DNA of 64,000 nt from the NCBI RefSeq assembly GCF_000498535.1, contig NZ_AVGG01000031.1, positions 1 through 64,000 on the forward strand, given 5' to 3'. Below are positions 25,907 to 34,982 of the stretch, one piece after another. Source of the DNA: Flavobacterium limnosediminis JC2902 (GTDB lineage: Bacteria; Bacteroidota; Bacteroidia; Flavobacteriales; Flavobacteriaceae). A model generated the notes under the pieces. It saw only the letters and a program-made list of their open reading frames with translations, made no database searches and was not told the origin of the DNA. A program made the position numbers and the translations under genes. Position 1 is the first letter of the stretch, and each line of letters starts with the position of its first letter.

Positions 25907-26356
25907 ATGCAAAAACTGAATTTTCCTGCTTATACGTTTCGGTTCAAAAATAGTGAAAATAAACTCGCTGTGTTTGATGAAATCCGTAAAAAATTTGTGG
26001 CCCTCACTCCGGAAGAATGGGTACGTCAACATGTAGTTCAATTTTTGATGCAGCATAAAAACTATCCTAAATCGTATATAAATGTGGAGAAATCCATTAA
26101 AATTAACGGTTTAACCAAACGCTATGATGCTGTTGTATTTCAGCCTGATGGAAAAATATTTTTATTGGTCGAATGTAAAGCTCCCGAAGTACCTATTTCC
26201 CAACAGACTTTTGATCAGATTGCCCGGTATAACATGATATTGGAAGCAAAATATTTAATGGTGACAAACGGACTAAATCATTATTTTTGCAGTATGGATT
26301 TTGAAAACGAACAATATCAGTTTCTTCGTGAGTTACCTGATTTCATAACCCAATAA
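25907..26356 (+). CDS. Stand-alone HsdR N-terminal-like (PD-(D/E)XK fold) protein
   Basis: 149 residues. Motifs are EEWVRQHVVQFLMQHKNYP, KRYDAVVFQPDGKIFLLVECKAPE, FDQIARYNMILEAKYLMVTNG and FCSMDF. The D...ExK triad (Asp in RYDAVV, Glu and Lys in VECKAPE) is the nuclease core of type I restriction HsdR_N domains. There is no helicase, HsdM or HsdS nearby, so it is not a restriction system. In Flavobacteria a small protein of this type beside holA is, as I recall, common and may have a housekeeping DNA-repair or replication role; that is inference. Confidence 0.85.
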   Translation: MQKLNFPAYTFRFKNSENKLAVFDEIRKKFVALTPEEWVRQHVVQFLMQHKNYPKSYINVEKSIKINGLTKRYDAVVFQPDGKIFLLVECKAPEVPISQQTFDQIARYNMILEAKYLMVTNGLNHYFCSMDFENEQYQFLRELPDFITQ

Positions 26357-26375
26357 TCAAATCCGCAATCAACCT

Positions 26376-27371
26376 TTGAAAAAAGCAGCAGTAGTTATCC
26401 TCAACTGGAACGGCGTTAAATTATTAGAGCAGTTTTTACCGTCTGTCATCCAGTTTTCCCCTGAAGCAAAGATTTATGTAGCCGATAATGCTTCGACGGA
26501 CGCTTCTGTAACATTTGTGAAAGCCAATTTCCCTTCGGTTACCATTATCGAAAACAAGTCGAATTTTGGTTTTGCACAGGGATATAACGAGGCGCTACAG
26601 TTTGTTGAGGAAGATATCTATGCTTTGGTAAATTCTGATATTGAAGTGACCGAAAATTGGTTACAGCCGATTATCAACTTATTTGAAAACGAACCAAGTA
26701 CAGCGATTATTCAGCCTAAATTATTGGATTTTAAAAACAAAGCGTATTTCGAATATGCGGGTGCCGGTGGCGGTTTCATCGATAAGTACGGTTTTCCTTA
26801 TTGTCGCGGACGTATTTTCGAAACACTGGAAAAAGATAACGGCCAATACAATGACACAACCGAAATCTTTTGGGCGTCCGGTGCCTGTTTTTTTATCCGA
26901 AAGGACATTTACAGGGAATTAAATGGTTTTGATGCCGATTTTTTTGCCCATCAGGAAGAAATTGATTTGTGTTGGCGTGCTTTTAACAAAGGTCATAAAA
27001 TCAAATACTGCGGATCGTCAACGGTCTATCATGTTGGTGGCGCCACGTTGGAAGCCGGAAGTCCGAGGAAAACGTTCCTTAATTTCCGGAACTCAGTTTG
27101 GATGATGCTTAAAAATCTTCCTGCTTCGCAATTGTTTTCGGTGCTTTTCATACGTATGTGCCTAGACGGAATTGCTGGTGTACAGTTCTTACTTCAAGGA
27201 AAACCGAAACATTTATGGGCAGTTTTATGTGCGCATTATTACTTTTACACCCACATGCTCAGGTTTTTAAGGAAACGGGACGCCTTTCAGTCTAAACAAT
27301 ATTATAAAATAAAATCAGTTGTTTATCGTTACTTCTTTAAAAACGGTAAGGTTTTTGATGTTAATTTTTAA
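26376..27371 (+). CDS. Glycosyltransferase family 2 (rhamnosyltransferase-like)
   Basis: 331 residues. It starts with TTG (KKAAVVILNWNGVKLLEQFL), as no ATG fits the fold. GT2/GT-A motifs are VVILNWNG, VADNASTDASV (nucleotide-sugar site), SNFGFAQGYNEAL, YALVNSDIEV (DxD-like NSD), ASGACFFIRKDIYRELNGFD and FFAHQEEIDLCWRAFNKGH (the ED of the catalytic base region). The C-terminus has hydrophobic and aromatic segments that may contact the membrane. It probably adds a sugar in cell-surface glycan synthesis; donor and acceptor are unknown. It begins 19 bp after the HsdR_N gene, so cotranscription is likely. Confidence 0.92.
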   Translation: MKKAAVVILNWNGVKLLEQFLPSVIQFSPEAKIYVADNASTDASVTFVKANFPSVTIIENKSNFGFAQGYNEALQFVEEDIYALVNSDIEVTENWLQPIINLFENEPSTAIIQPKLLDFKNKAYFEYAGAGGGFIDKYGFPYCRGRIFETLEKDNGQYNDTTEIFWASGACFFIRKDIYRELNGFDADFFAHQEEIDLCWRAFNKGHKIKYCGSSTVYHVGGATLEAGSPRKTFLNFRNSVWMMLKNLPASQLFSVLFIRMCLDGIAGVQFLLQGKPKHLWAVLCAHYYFYTHMLRFLRKRDAFQSKQYYKIKSVVYRYFFKNGKVFDVNF

Positions 27372-27394
27372 CATTAGTTTATCGTTTTAAATTT

Positions 27395-27424
27395 TTGAGT
27401 CCATTACGGAACTCAGTAACTTTG
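27395..27424 (+). promoter_or_regulatory. Promoter of the OmpA lipoprotein gene
   Basis: TTG (27395-27397, within a TTTTTG), a 19-bp spacer, and TAACTTTG (27417-27424) are an excellent match to the Bacteroidota TTG-N19-TAnnTTTG promoter. The ATG lies 25 bp downstream. Confidence 0.7.
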
Positions 27425-27448
27425 TAAATATCATAAAAATCATTAATC

Positions 27449-28282
27449 ATGAGGAAACTATTCATTTTACTTTCTGTGGCAGCAATTTCTCTTACTTCGT
27501 GCGGAACTAAGAAGAAAATAGCCGAATTAGAAGCCAGAAACAAAGAAATTCAGGATTTATTAAATACCTGCACCGTTAAACTGAATAGCTGTTTAACTGA
27601 AAAAGACGCCTTAAGCAGTCAGAACGAATATTTAAAGAAGAACAATACCGATTTGATCAACAGTTCAAAAGAAATGACTGTTTTAACTACGAAAGGTGCT
27701 CAGAATCTTGAGAAATCATTGGAAAGTTTAAAAGAAAAAGATCTGAAAATTTCACGTCTTCAGGATGCTTTGACTAAAAAAGACAGTGTTACATTAGCAT
27801 TGGTTACAAGCTTAAAACGCGAAGTGGGCATAGACGATCCGGATATCAATATTAATGTGGAAAAAGGAGTTGTGATGATTTCCATTGCGGATAACCTATT
27901 ATTCAAATCAGGAAGTTATGAAGTGAGTGACAGAGCCAAAGGTGTTTTGAGCAAAGTTGCCAAAGTAATCAACAGCAAACCCGATTTCGAATGTATGGTA
28001 GAAGGTCATACCGATAACGTGCCGATTAAAAACGCGGTATTGTTAGACAACTGGGATTTATCGGTAAAAAGAGCAACTTCTATCGTAAGAGTTTTAAATA
28101 AAGATTTGGGAGTGAATCCGAAACAATTAATCCCGGCCGGAAGAAGTTCTTACATTCCTTTAGTGGAAAATGACAGTCCTGCTAACAGAGCGAAAAACAG
28201 ACGTACAAGAATTATCATCATGCCGAAAATCGATCAGTTTTACGACATGCTTGAGAAGGAAATGAAAACTTTAAGCAAGTAA
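27449..28282 (+). CDS. OmpA family peptidoglycan-binding lipoprotein
   Basis: 277 residues. The lipobox SLTSC gives lipidated Cys18. Residues 22-115 form a coiled coil (KKKIAELEARNKEIQDLL..., KSLESLKEKDLKISRLQDAL). The OmpA domain follows from about 145: ISIADNLLFKSGSYEVSD, VEGHTDNVPIKN, DNWDLSVKRATSIVRVL and GRSSYIPL...NRAKNRRTRIIIMP, with the peptidoglycan-contacting Asp and Arg present. It links the outer membrane to the cell wall and resembles MotB/Pal-type proteins, but lacks the MotB plug or TM helix. It is preceded by a strong promoter and followed by a hairpin terminator. Confidence 0.92.
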   Translation: MRKLFILLSVAAISLTSCGTKKKIAELEARNKEIQDLLNTCTVKLNSCLTEKDALSSQNEYLKKNNTDLINSSKEMTVLTTKGAQNLEKSLESLKEKDLKISRLQDALTKKDSVTLALVTSLKREVGIDDPDININVEKGVVMISIADNLLFKSGSYEVSDRAKGVLSKVAKVINSKPDFECMVEGHTDNVPIKNAVLLDNWDLSVKRATSIVRVLNKDLGVNPKQLIPAGRSSYIPLVENDSPANRAKNRRTRIIIMPKIDQFYDMLEKEMKTLSK

Positions 28283-28283
28283 T

Positions 28284-28320
28284 TTAGACTTCTTAGATTT
28301 TTAGACTTCTTAGATTTAAA
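28284..28320. repeat. TTAGACTTCTTAGATTT word repeat after the OmpA gene
   Basis: The phrase TTAGACTTCTTAGATTT occurs twice in tandem. The same phrase in the same plus-strand sense occurs in the pdxH leader at 5905-5921, there antisense to the gene. Confidence 0.65.
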
Positions 28321-28351
28321 AAAACGCCTTGATAAATTTTCAAGGCGTTTT
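28321..28351. terminator. Bidirectional intrinsic terminator
   Basis: AAAACGCCTTG pairs with CAAGGCGTTTT. It lies between the OmpA lipoprotein gene and the convergent LytTR regulator gene. Confidence 0.85.
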
Positions 28352-28352
28352 T

Positions 28353-29057
28353 TTATTGATACCATTCCTTAAAACCGGTTTGTCGTTTTCTGCTGATTTT
28401 TAAATCTAAATCAAAATCGTTTTCAGTTGTAACGATTTTTTGGTTTTTCACCGCTTCTATAAAACTCCGGTTGATAATTACACTTCTGTTAATTCTATGG
28501 AATTCTCTAGGATTCAATTCACTTTCCAGTTTCTCTAATGATTTTGAAATAGTGTAGCTTCTATTATCCTTTGAAAGAATGAAAGTAGAATTATCCGCAC
28601 TGTAAAAACCAATAATAGCAGCGGTTTCTATTTTCTTAACCGTATTACCAAAACTTATCATGAAATAACTTTTACTTGCTGCTTTCGGTTCGTCATTGAT
28701 GAAAATGGATTCATAATAGGCTAAAGTGTCTAATAAAACATCCAGTTTCTTTTCATCGACAGGTTTCAAGAGATAGGCTATTCCTTTATTTTCAAAGGCT
28801 TTCAACGCGAACTCATCATAAGCGGTGGTGAATACGATTTTGGATTGGATTTTTACTTTATCGAAAATTGAAAAAGCATCGCCGTCGGAAAGTTTGATAT
28901 CCATGAAAACCACTTCGGGATGTGAATTTCTTTCAAACCAATGCACCGCCTTACGTACGGACTGAATATGAGTCACCACATCAAAACCTTTCGATTCCAA
29001 TATTCTGCGCAAACGCACGGTAGCGGGAATTTCATCTTCAATGATTACTGCTGTCAT
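28353..29057 (-). CDS. LytTR-family response regulator
   Basis: 234 residues. The receiver domain starts AVIIEDE (acidic pocket). The phospho-acceptor is Asp53 in VVFMDIKLSDG, with the conserved Thr in VFTTAY and Lys98 in YLLKPVD. The LytTR DNA-binding domain occupies about 130-234, with HRINRSVIINRSFIEAV and a basic C-terminus. It lies four bases downstream of the cognate histidine kinase, so the two are coupled. Targets are unknown. LytTR regulators in Bacteroidota often control surface or polysaccharide functions, and the adjacent OmpA and glycosyltransferase genes would suit that, but this is inference. Confidence 0.93.
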   Translation of the reverse strand: MTAVIIEDEIPATVRLRRILESKGFDVVTHIQSVRKAVHWFERNSHPEVVFMDIKLSDGDAFSIFDKVKIQSKIVFTTAYDEFALKAFENKGIAYLLKPVDEKKLDVLLDTLAYYESIFINDEPKAASKSYFMISFGNTVKKIETAAIIGFYSADNSTFILSKDNRSYTISKSLEKLESELNPREFHRINRSVIINRSFIEAVKNQKIVTTENDFDLDLKISRKRQTGFKEWYQ

Positions 29058-29061
29058 ACTC

Positions 29062-30441
29062 TTATTCCATTTTAAATAAAGGTAATTCTACAGAAAAAAA
29101 TCGGGAATCTTCTTTTATTTTCACTTCGTTTTCAGTCAAATGTGAGTATCTTTTTCTGATATTTTCCAAGCCGAAACCGTTTGCAATCGCATTGTTGTTT
29201 TTTATGATTGAATTACGGGTAATCAGACTATCATCTTCTGCTTTAATAGAAATTTCCAGTATATTTTCATTATCTGAAACATTATGCTTAAAAATATTAT
29301 CTATCAATTCCTGCAAACAGTTGGAAACCACGTAAAGTTTATTGGATGCATCTTTAGTAATTGTATAATTGATACCTTTTTCAAATTTGGCTTTATAGAT
29401 GGCCAAATACTCTTCGATAAAATCCAATTCTTCATTTACCAGAACAAAATCATCCTCCTGCTTTTTAAGGTAATGACGGTATACACTGGATAAATGATGT
29501 CCGAACTCAATTGCTTTCTTTGGATTTGATTCAATAAAGGAAATTAATGTGTTAAGATTGTTGAAGAGAAAATGAGGATTGACCTGATTTTTTAATTCTA
29601 AATATTGGGCATCTTTCTGCTTAACAGTGTATTTTAATTTAGCTTTTTCTTTAAGTTGAGTACGATAATACAGAAAAGCATAAATGGAAAGCGAGCAAAA
29701 TAAGCCAATAAGGTAAACAACCAGCATCGCACCGTAATGAATGTTAATCTTACTTATTGTAGAAGCTGAAATTGCTATTATCAAAAAGGTTATCAGTGTC
29801 GAAAATACCGAACTAAACAAAATAGTCAAAACAGCATTGAATCGAAGTCTCACCGAGAATCTTATTAAACTAAGGGAAAAAACAGGCATTAAAAAAAGGC
29901 ATGTCAACATAAATCTATTGGCCCAAAGAGATCCTGTAAAATCTTCAAAACTCCTCAAACTGCTAAAACTCATCAACATGTATAAGACGAACTCGATTAG
30001 AATTACAACCATTACTAAAATAAAGTACTGCCATTTTTTATCCTCAAACTTTATCAGACTATCGCTTTTCCTGTTTAAAATAAATAGCACTAAATATTCT
30101 AAAAGGAAAATACAAAAACCCATTACAGCTTGCGATAAAGCAACAAGTAAATTAACATCAGGTTTGAAATAGAACTGGCAAAAACCCGCAAAAACAAAAA
30201 CACTTAGAAAACTAAGTAAACCCGTGAGGAAAAATTTCTTTATAAAACTAAATTTTCGTTCATTGAAAAAATTGGAAACATAAACAGCATTAAACGAAAC
30301 AATCGCAAAGAAAAATATTGAGAAGACTGTCGCATGAGTGTTTTTAATCTCACTTGGTCCACTATTTGTTAATAAAATAATTACCAGAATGATTATTAAG
30401 GGTAAAAGTGCAAGAATTAGAAATTTTCTTAATAAAGACAT
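29062..30441 (-). CDS. LytS-type sensor histidine kinase
   Basis: 459 residues from the ATG at 30441; a GTG seven codons upstream (30462) is possible. About eight hydrophobic helices fill residues 1-250, so this is a membrane sensor with little periplasmic domain. The His_kinase (PF06580) domain has the phospho-acceptor in QVNPHFLFNNLNTL, then SSVYRHYLKKQ and EELDFIEEYLAIYKAKF. The N box is in LQELIDNIFKHN and the G box in GFGLENIRKRY. The short catalytic domain with no obvious D-box beyond this is typical of LytS-like kinases. It is paired with the LytTR regulator downstream. Confidence 0.92.
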   Translation of the reverse strand: MSLLRKFLILALLPLIIILVIILLTNSGPSEIKNTHATVFSIFFFAIVSFNAVYVSNFFNERKFSFIKKFFLTGLLSFLSVFVFAGFCQFYFKPDVNLLVALSQAVMGFCIFLLEYLVLFILNRKSDSLIKFEDKKWQYFILVMVVILIEFVLYMLMSFSSLRSFEDFTGSLWANRFMLTCLFLMPVFSLSLIRFSVRLRFNAVLTILFSSVFSTLITFLIIAISASTISKINIHYGAMLVVYLIGLFCSLSIYAFLYYRTQLKEKAKLKYTVKQKDAQYLELKNQVNPHFLFNNLNTLISFIESNPKKAIEFGHHLSSVYRHYLKKQEDDFVLVNEELDFIEEYLAIYKAKFEKGINYTITKDASNKLYVVSNCLQELIDNIFKHNVSDNENILEISIKAEDDSLITRNSIIKNNNAIANGFGLENIRKRYSHLTENEVKIKEDSRFFSVELPLFKME

Positions 30442-30535
30442 AGCGATAGATTTTAAATTCACTTCAAAACTATTTTTATTCGAGTGAACTTAAAAACAAA
30501 AAATTGTGAATGGTACTTTTTAACAAGTGAATGGT

Positions 30536-31156
30536 TTAAAGTACATCCAAACTTCCTTTTCCTTCACGAACAACCACCGGTTCGCCTTCGGATAAATCGA
30601 TAATGGTTGAGGCATGATTATCTCCGTATCCGCCATCAATAACCAAATCGACTAGGTTTTGCCATTTCTCGAAGATTAATTCGGGATCGGTTGTGTATTC
30701 GATAACCTCATCTTCATCGTGAATCGAAGTGGAAACAATAGGATTTCCTAACTGACGTACGATTTCTAATGCGATTTCATTATCGGGTACACGAATACCA
30801 ACGGTAGTTTTCTTTTTGAATTCTTTAGGCAGATTGTTGTTTCCCGGCAAAATGAAGGTGTACGGTCCCGGTAACGCTCTTTTAAGAATCTTAAATATGG
30901 AAGTATCAATCTGTCTCACATAATCGGAGATGTTGCTTAAATCGCTACATACGAAAGAGAAATTGGCCTTTTCCAACTTAATGCCTTTTATTTTAGCGAT
31001 GCGCTCCAAGGCTTTGGTATTGGTGATATCACAACCTAATCCGTATACAGTATCGGTCGGATAGATAATCAGTCCGCCTTCTCTAAGTATTTTCACTACC
31101 CTTGCGATTTCTTTTTCACTTGGGTTTTCCGGGTATATTTTGATGAATTGAGCCAT
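30536..31156 (-). CDS. L-threonylcarbamoyladenylate synthase family protein (YciO/Sua5/YrdC)
   Basis: 206 residues, the same length as E. coli YciO. The ATG at 31156 (MAQFIKIYPENP) is chosen over an upstream frame lacking conserved residues. Motifs are LREGGLIIYPTDTVYGLGCD (substrate and ATP pocket, KxR-type neighbourhood), RIAKIKGI, NFSFVCSDL, RALPGPYTFILPG, TVGIRVPDNEIA, and PIVSTSIHDED. The family makes threonylcarbamoyl-AMP for the tRNA t6A37 modification. YciO-type members may instead act in the reverse direction on related substrates, so the precise role is not certain. It is downstream of the helicase gene in the same orientation. Confidence 0.9.
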   Translation of the reverse strand: MAQFIKIYPENPSEKEIARVVKILREGGLIIYPTDTVYGLGCDITNTKALERIAKIKGIKLEKANFSFVCSDLSNISDYVRQIDTSIFKILKRALPGPYTFILPGNNNLPKEFKKKTTVGIRVPDNEIALEIVRQLGNPIVSTSIHDEDEVIEYTTDPELIFEKWQNLVDLVIDGGYGDNHASTIIDLSEGEPVVVREGKGSLDVL

Positions 31157-31204
31157 AGTATCTGTTTTTAAGAGAGAAAAGAATAAAGAAAAATAGAACA
31201 TAAA

Positions 31205-31265
31205 CTGTTTAGTTCTAAATCAATTCTCTATTTTCTATTCTCTATTTTCTATTCTCTATTTTTTT
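31205..31265 (-). repeat. Tandem AATAGAGAATAGAAA word repeat
   Basis: The minus strand repeats AATAGAGAATAGAAA nearly perfectly in tandem directly after the helicase stop codon, leading into AT-rich sequence before the YciO-like gene. It is non-coding. Confidence 0.7.
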
Positions 31266-33596
31266 TTATCCTATTACCTCAAGTTTTGCAAATCGCAACA
31301 ATAACTTCTTGATTCCGCCTACCTCAAATTTAATTTCCGCTTTTTTATCGGCGCCTACTCCTTCCAAATTCAGGATTTGACCTTTTCCGAAACGTTCGTG
31401 CATTACCACATTTCCAACTGCAAGATTATTATCAAACAAATTCGCGGAACCACTTGGTGCAGAACCCGAAACAGGTTTCAATTTACGAATATTTAAGTTA
31501 GGACTTGGCTCATTATTGGTACTATGTTTTGGTGGTGTTCCGGCAACAGGTTTCGCCAAACGTAATTTAGATTTATCCACATCACCAAAAATATCGGTAT
31601 TAATCATCGGTTTGTAACGGTAATTCGTTTCTACCGGTGTTAAGTATTCGATGTATTGCGAATCGATTTCTTCTATAAAACGCGATGGTTCACTGTCAAC
31701 CAGTTTTCCCCAACGGTAACGTGATTGGGCATATGTTAAATATGCCTGATGTTCCGCACGGGTTAAGGCTACATAGAACAATCGACGTTCTTCTTCGAGT
31801 TCGCTTCGGGTGTTCATACTCATCGCGCTCGGGAATAAGTCTTCTTCCATTCCAACGATAAAAACCGTTGGGAATTCCAAACCTTTCGCTAAGTGGATGG
31901 TCATTAATGCCACCCGGTCGTCATCACCGGTATCATTATCCAAATCGGTAGCCAAAGCGACATCTTCCAAAAATTCCGATAAAGCACCACGAGCACCGTC
32001 AACTTCCTTCTGGCCTTCGATGAAGTCTTTGATACCTCCCATTAAAACTTCTATGTTTTCAATGCGGGCTATACCTTCAGGAGTTCCGTCTTTCTTGAGT
32101 TCCTGGATCAATCCGGTTTTCTTGGTTACATGATCGGTCAAATAAAGCGCGTCCTGATTTTCGTTGATTATCTGGAAACTTTTTATCATCATTACAAAAT
32201 CCTGTAACTTGTTTTTGGTTCCCGAATTCAGTTTCAAATCGATTTTTTCGATATGCTCCATCACTTCAAATATGGAACGCTTGTAATGATTGGCCGCAAC
32301 CGTAAGTTTCTCGATGGTTGAATTCCCGATTCCTCTTGCCGGATAATTAATAACGCGTATCAGAGCTTCCTCGTCTTTCGGATTGATTACCAAACGAAGA
32401 TAACACAACACGTCTTTGATTTCCTTACGTTGATAGAATGACAAACCTCCATAAATTCGGTACGGAATATCTCTTTTTCGCAAAGCATCTTCCATTGCGC
32501 GGGATTGTGCATTGGTACGATACAAAATTGCAAATTGCCCGTTCATCATCTGTTTTTGCATTTTCTCTTCAAAAATGGTAGCAGCAACGAAGCGCCCTTC
32601 TTCCCCATCGGTTAAACTACGGTGAATTTTAATCTTTGGTCCGAAATCATTGGCAGTCCAAACCACCTTATCCAACTTGGTTTTATTCTTGTCGATGATG
32701 GTATTGGCAGCCTCCACAATATTTTTAGTCGAACGGTAATTTTGCTCCAATCTGTAGGTTTGAACCCCTTCGTAATCTTTCTGGAAATTTAAAATATTAT
32801 TGATGTTCGCTCCACGGAAGGCATAAATACTTTGCGCATCATCCCCTACCACACATATATTATGAAATCTGTCGGATAAAGCGCGAACAATAAGATACTG
32901 TGAATGGTTCGTATCCTGGTACTCATCCACTAATATATAACGGAAACGGTCCTGGTATTTGGACAATACTTCCGGAAAACGGTTCAGTAATTCATTGGTT
33001 TTCAATAACAAATCATCAAAATCCATGGCACCTGATTTGAAACAACGTTCCACATACTGTTGGTATATTTCACCCATACGCGGTTTTTTACTCATCGCAT
33101 CGGCTTCCTGTAATTCGGGATTGTTGAAATAGGCTTTTACGGTAATTAAACTATTCTTATATGAAGAAATCCGGCCGAAAACCTGCTTCGGTTTGTAGAT
33201 ATCCTTGTCCAACTGCATTTCCTTAATAATCTGACCGATCAGACGTACGGAATCCTGAGCATCATAAATCGTGAAATTATTCGGATACCCCAGTTTGTCT
33301 GCTTCGATACGCAAAATCTTGGCAAAAACCGAGTGAAAGGTTCCCATCCATAGGTTTTTGGCTTCTGCACCTACAATATCCTGGATACGTTTTTTCATCT
33401 CACGTGCTGCCTTATTGGTAAACGTAAGCGATAAGATATTGAAGGCATCAACGCCCAAGTGAATCAGATTTGCAATACGAACTGTAAGCACACGGGTTTT
33501 TCCCGAACCGGCACCTGCAATCACTATCATTGGTCCGTCTTTTTGCAATACGGGTGCGCGTTGGGCATCGTTAAGCTGATTTATTATCTGTTGCAT
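31266..33596 (-). CDS. UvrD/PcrA-type DNA helicase
   Basis: 776 residues. The ATG at 33596 (MQQIINQLNDAQRAPV) is the family start. Superfamily 1 motifs appear in order: Q motif LNDAQRAPV, Walker A IAGAGSGKTRVL, Ia LTFTNKAAREMKKRI, Walker B ILVDEYQDTN, III VVGDDAQSIYAFRGA, IV YRLEQNYRST, V LMTIHLAKGLEFPTVFI and VI RRLFYVALTRAEHQAYL. The C-terminal Tudor-like segment NVVMHERFGKGQILNLEG is typical of PcrA/UvrD. It unwinds DNA 3'-5' in nucleotide excision and mismatch repair and clears RecA or RNA polymerase. Confidence 0.96.
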   Translation of the reverse strand: MQQIINQLNDAQRAPVLQKDGPMIVIAGAGSGKTRVLTVRIANLIHLGVDAFNILSLTFTNKAAREMKKRIQDIVGAEAKNLWMGTFHSVFAKILRIEADKLGYPNNFTIYDAQDSVRLIGQIIKEMQLDKDIYKPKQVFGRISSYKNSLITVKAYFNNPELQEADAMSKKPRMGEIYQQYVERCFKSGAMDFDDLLLKTNELLNRFPEVLSKYQDRFRYILVDEYQDTNHSQYLIVRALSDRFHNICVVGDDAQSIYAFRGANINNILNFQKDYEGVQTYRLEQNYRSTKNIVEAANTIIDKNKTKLDKVVWTANDFGPKIKIHRSLTDGEEGRFVAATIFEEKMQKQMMNGQFAILYRTNAQSRAMEDALRKRDIPYRIYGGLSFYQRKEIKDVLCYLRLVINPKDEEALIRVINYPARGIGNSTIEKLTVAANHYKRSIFEVMEHIEKIDLKLNSGTKNKLQDFVMMIKSFQIINENQDALYLTDHVTKKTGLIQELKKDGTPEGIARIENIEVLMGGIKDFIEGQKEVDGARGALSEFLEDVALATDLDNDTGDDDRVALMTIHLAKGLEFPTVFIVGMEEDLFPSAMSMNTRSELEEERRLFYVALTRAEHQAYLTYAQSRYRWGKLVDSEPSRFIEEIDSQYIEYLTPVETNYRYKPMINTDIFGDVDKSKLRLAKPVAGTPPKHSTNNEPSPNLNIRKLKPVSGSAPSGSANLFDNNLAVGNVVMHERFGKGQILNLEGVGADKKAEIKFEVGGIKKLLLRFAKLEVIG

Positions 33597-33670
33597 TTTA
33601 TTGGAATCGCTGACTTGCAAAATAACTGTGTTTCTTAGTTTATGAATATATAATCCACAAAAATAAATAT

Positions 33671-33702
33671 AAAAAAAAGACATTCAAGTTTTGAATGCCT
33701 TT
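33671..33702 (-). terminator. Intrinsic terminator after the first 390-residue paralog
   Basis: On the minus strand AAAGGCATTCAA pairs with TTGAATGTCTTT (12 bp with one wobble), followed by T8. Confidence 0.8.
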
Positions 33703-33713
33703 AAGTGTGATTT

Positions 33714-34886
33714 TTATGATTTGGAAGCTAATTTTTCGATTATTTTTTCTTCTTCCGATGTTGGCGTCAAACCGGAATCGAATTCCCAATACTTGGTTTT
33801 GATGTTATTTTCATTACGTGCCAAAACAGGACTGTCCATAACCTCATTTTCATCATAGCTGAAATTCTCATCCTTATGTCCCTTTACCACCAAAGCATTG
33901 CTGGCTTCGAGATCAAAATTCTTCTTTTTATTCCAGGCCTTGAAATGAACATCCGCAAAGGTATTGGCTAGGAAATATCTGTCTTTTTCAAATTTAAAAT
34001 TGGCCTTGAATTTGTGGCGCTTCAGCATAAATCTCATAATCAAAAAGTTCATCTCTTTTGAATACTGAAGGTGAGAATCGGCAATTTTATAATCTACCGA
34101 AAGGATCAGTTTTTGGGAACGGTTATACGCCACTTTGAAATTGTAAAGCAGTTTTTCAGCTTCTTTTTTTGGTGTGATATGAATGATGTAAATATTATCA
34201 TCCGAAGGATTGCTTTTAATTTCGAAATCATAATCCTTCTCGCTTTTTTTGTTGCATAATTTTTTCAGATCGCTGAATTCATAAGTTTTTTCAACTATCT
34301 TGTCCAAATTAAAACCTATTAATTGTTCTGAAGCCTCGTCTTCGTTAAGTCCGTAGGATCTGTTTTGAATCGCAATCGCATCGATGTTAACTTTTTTTGC
34401 TTTTCCTTTGATATGCAAATCAACCAAACCATCTGTAAACCGTGAATATTTTCCCTGATTCTTAACGAATTCCCGACAATAGGTATTCAGATGAATTGGC
34501 ATTGATAACCTTTTCGCGGAATTTTCAACTAAAGCGGCAAGTACTTGGTAAATAGGTGTTTTTGAAATGATTATTTCCTCCAGATTGGTTTCGTTTTCCT
34601 GCATTAAAAGGATATTGTCTCCCTGCTTCAAATCGTTGGAGGAAAGTGAAATGGCTTTATAAGTTAAATGCGTGATTATGATTTGGGAAGGTTGGTTTAT
34701 CGAAAGTCTGAAAATCCCTTCATCATTACTGACAGCACCCTGATTGGAATTTACAACGCTGACCGAAGCCCCGGGAATAACCTCTTTTGTAGTTTCATTT
34801 TTAAGAATAACAGTAATATTCTTTTCCTGCCCAAAAGATGTCACAGTACAGACAAATGCCATCAGCATCAGCAAATATTTCTTCAT
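33714..34886 (-). CDS. Carboxypeptidase-regulatory-like domain protein, paralog 1
   Basis: 390 residues. The signal peptide ends at VTSFGQ. Residues 22-105 form a CarboxypepD_reg-like (CNA-B type) beta-sandwich: ITVILKNETTKEVIPGASVSVVNSNQGAVSNDEGIF, then TYKAISL. The remainder (about 110-390) is a beta-rich region with short strands and no cysteine pattern. It ends with YWEFDSGLTPTSEEEKIIEKLASK. The protein is probably periplasmic or outer-membrane associated. Such domains are N-terminal to TonB-dependent transporters, but here no plug or barrel follows. A same-length paralog lies 96 bp upstream on the same strand. Confidence 0.82.
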   Translation of the reverse strand: MKKYLLMLMAFVCTVTSFGQEKNITVILKNETTKEVIPGASVSVVNSNQGAVSNDEGIFRLSINQPSQIIITHLTYKAISLSSNDLKQGDNILLMQENETNLEEIIISKTPIYQVLAALVENSAKRLSMPIHLNTYCREFVKNQGKYSRFTDGLVDLHIKGKAKKVNIDAIAIQNRSYGLNEDEASEQLIGFNLDKIVEKTYEFSDLKKLCNKKSEKDYDFEIKSNPSDDNIYIIHITPKKEAEKLLYNFKVAYNRSQKLILSVDYKIADSHLQYSKEMNFLIMRFMLKRHKFKANFKFEKDRYFLANTFADVHFKAWNKKKNFDLEASNALVVKGHKDENFSYDENEVMDSPVLARNENNIKTKYWEFDSGLTPTSEEEKIIEKLASKS

Positions 34887-34982
34887 AAGTAATATAATTA
34901 ATTTCTTACGAAGAAATGAATTTTTAAAACAAAATCAAAGTGTTTTGTAATAAAAAAATCTGTTTTTTAACCGATAAACATA

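Noticed and set aside
25907..26356. Type I restriction-modification system
   Set aside because: Only a lone HsdR_N-like domain is present. There is no helicase motor, HsdM or HsdS.
29741..30172. 143-codon plus-strand frame opposite the sensor kinase
   Set aside because: It lies antisense to the transmembrane part of a convincing LytS-type kinase and is low in complexity.
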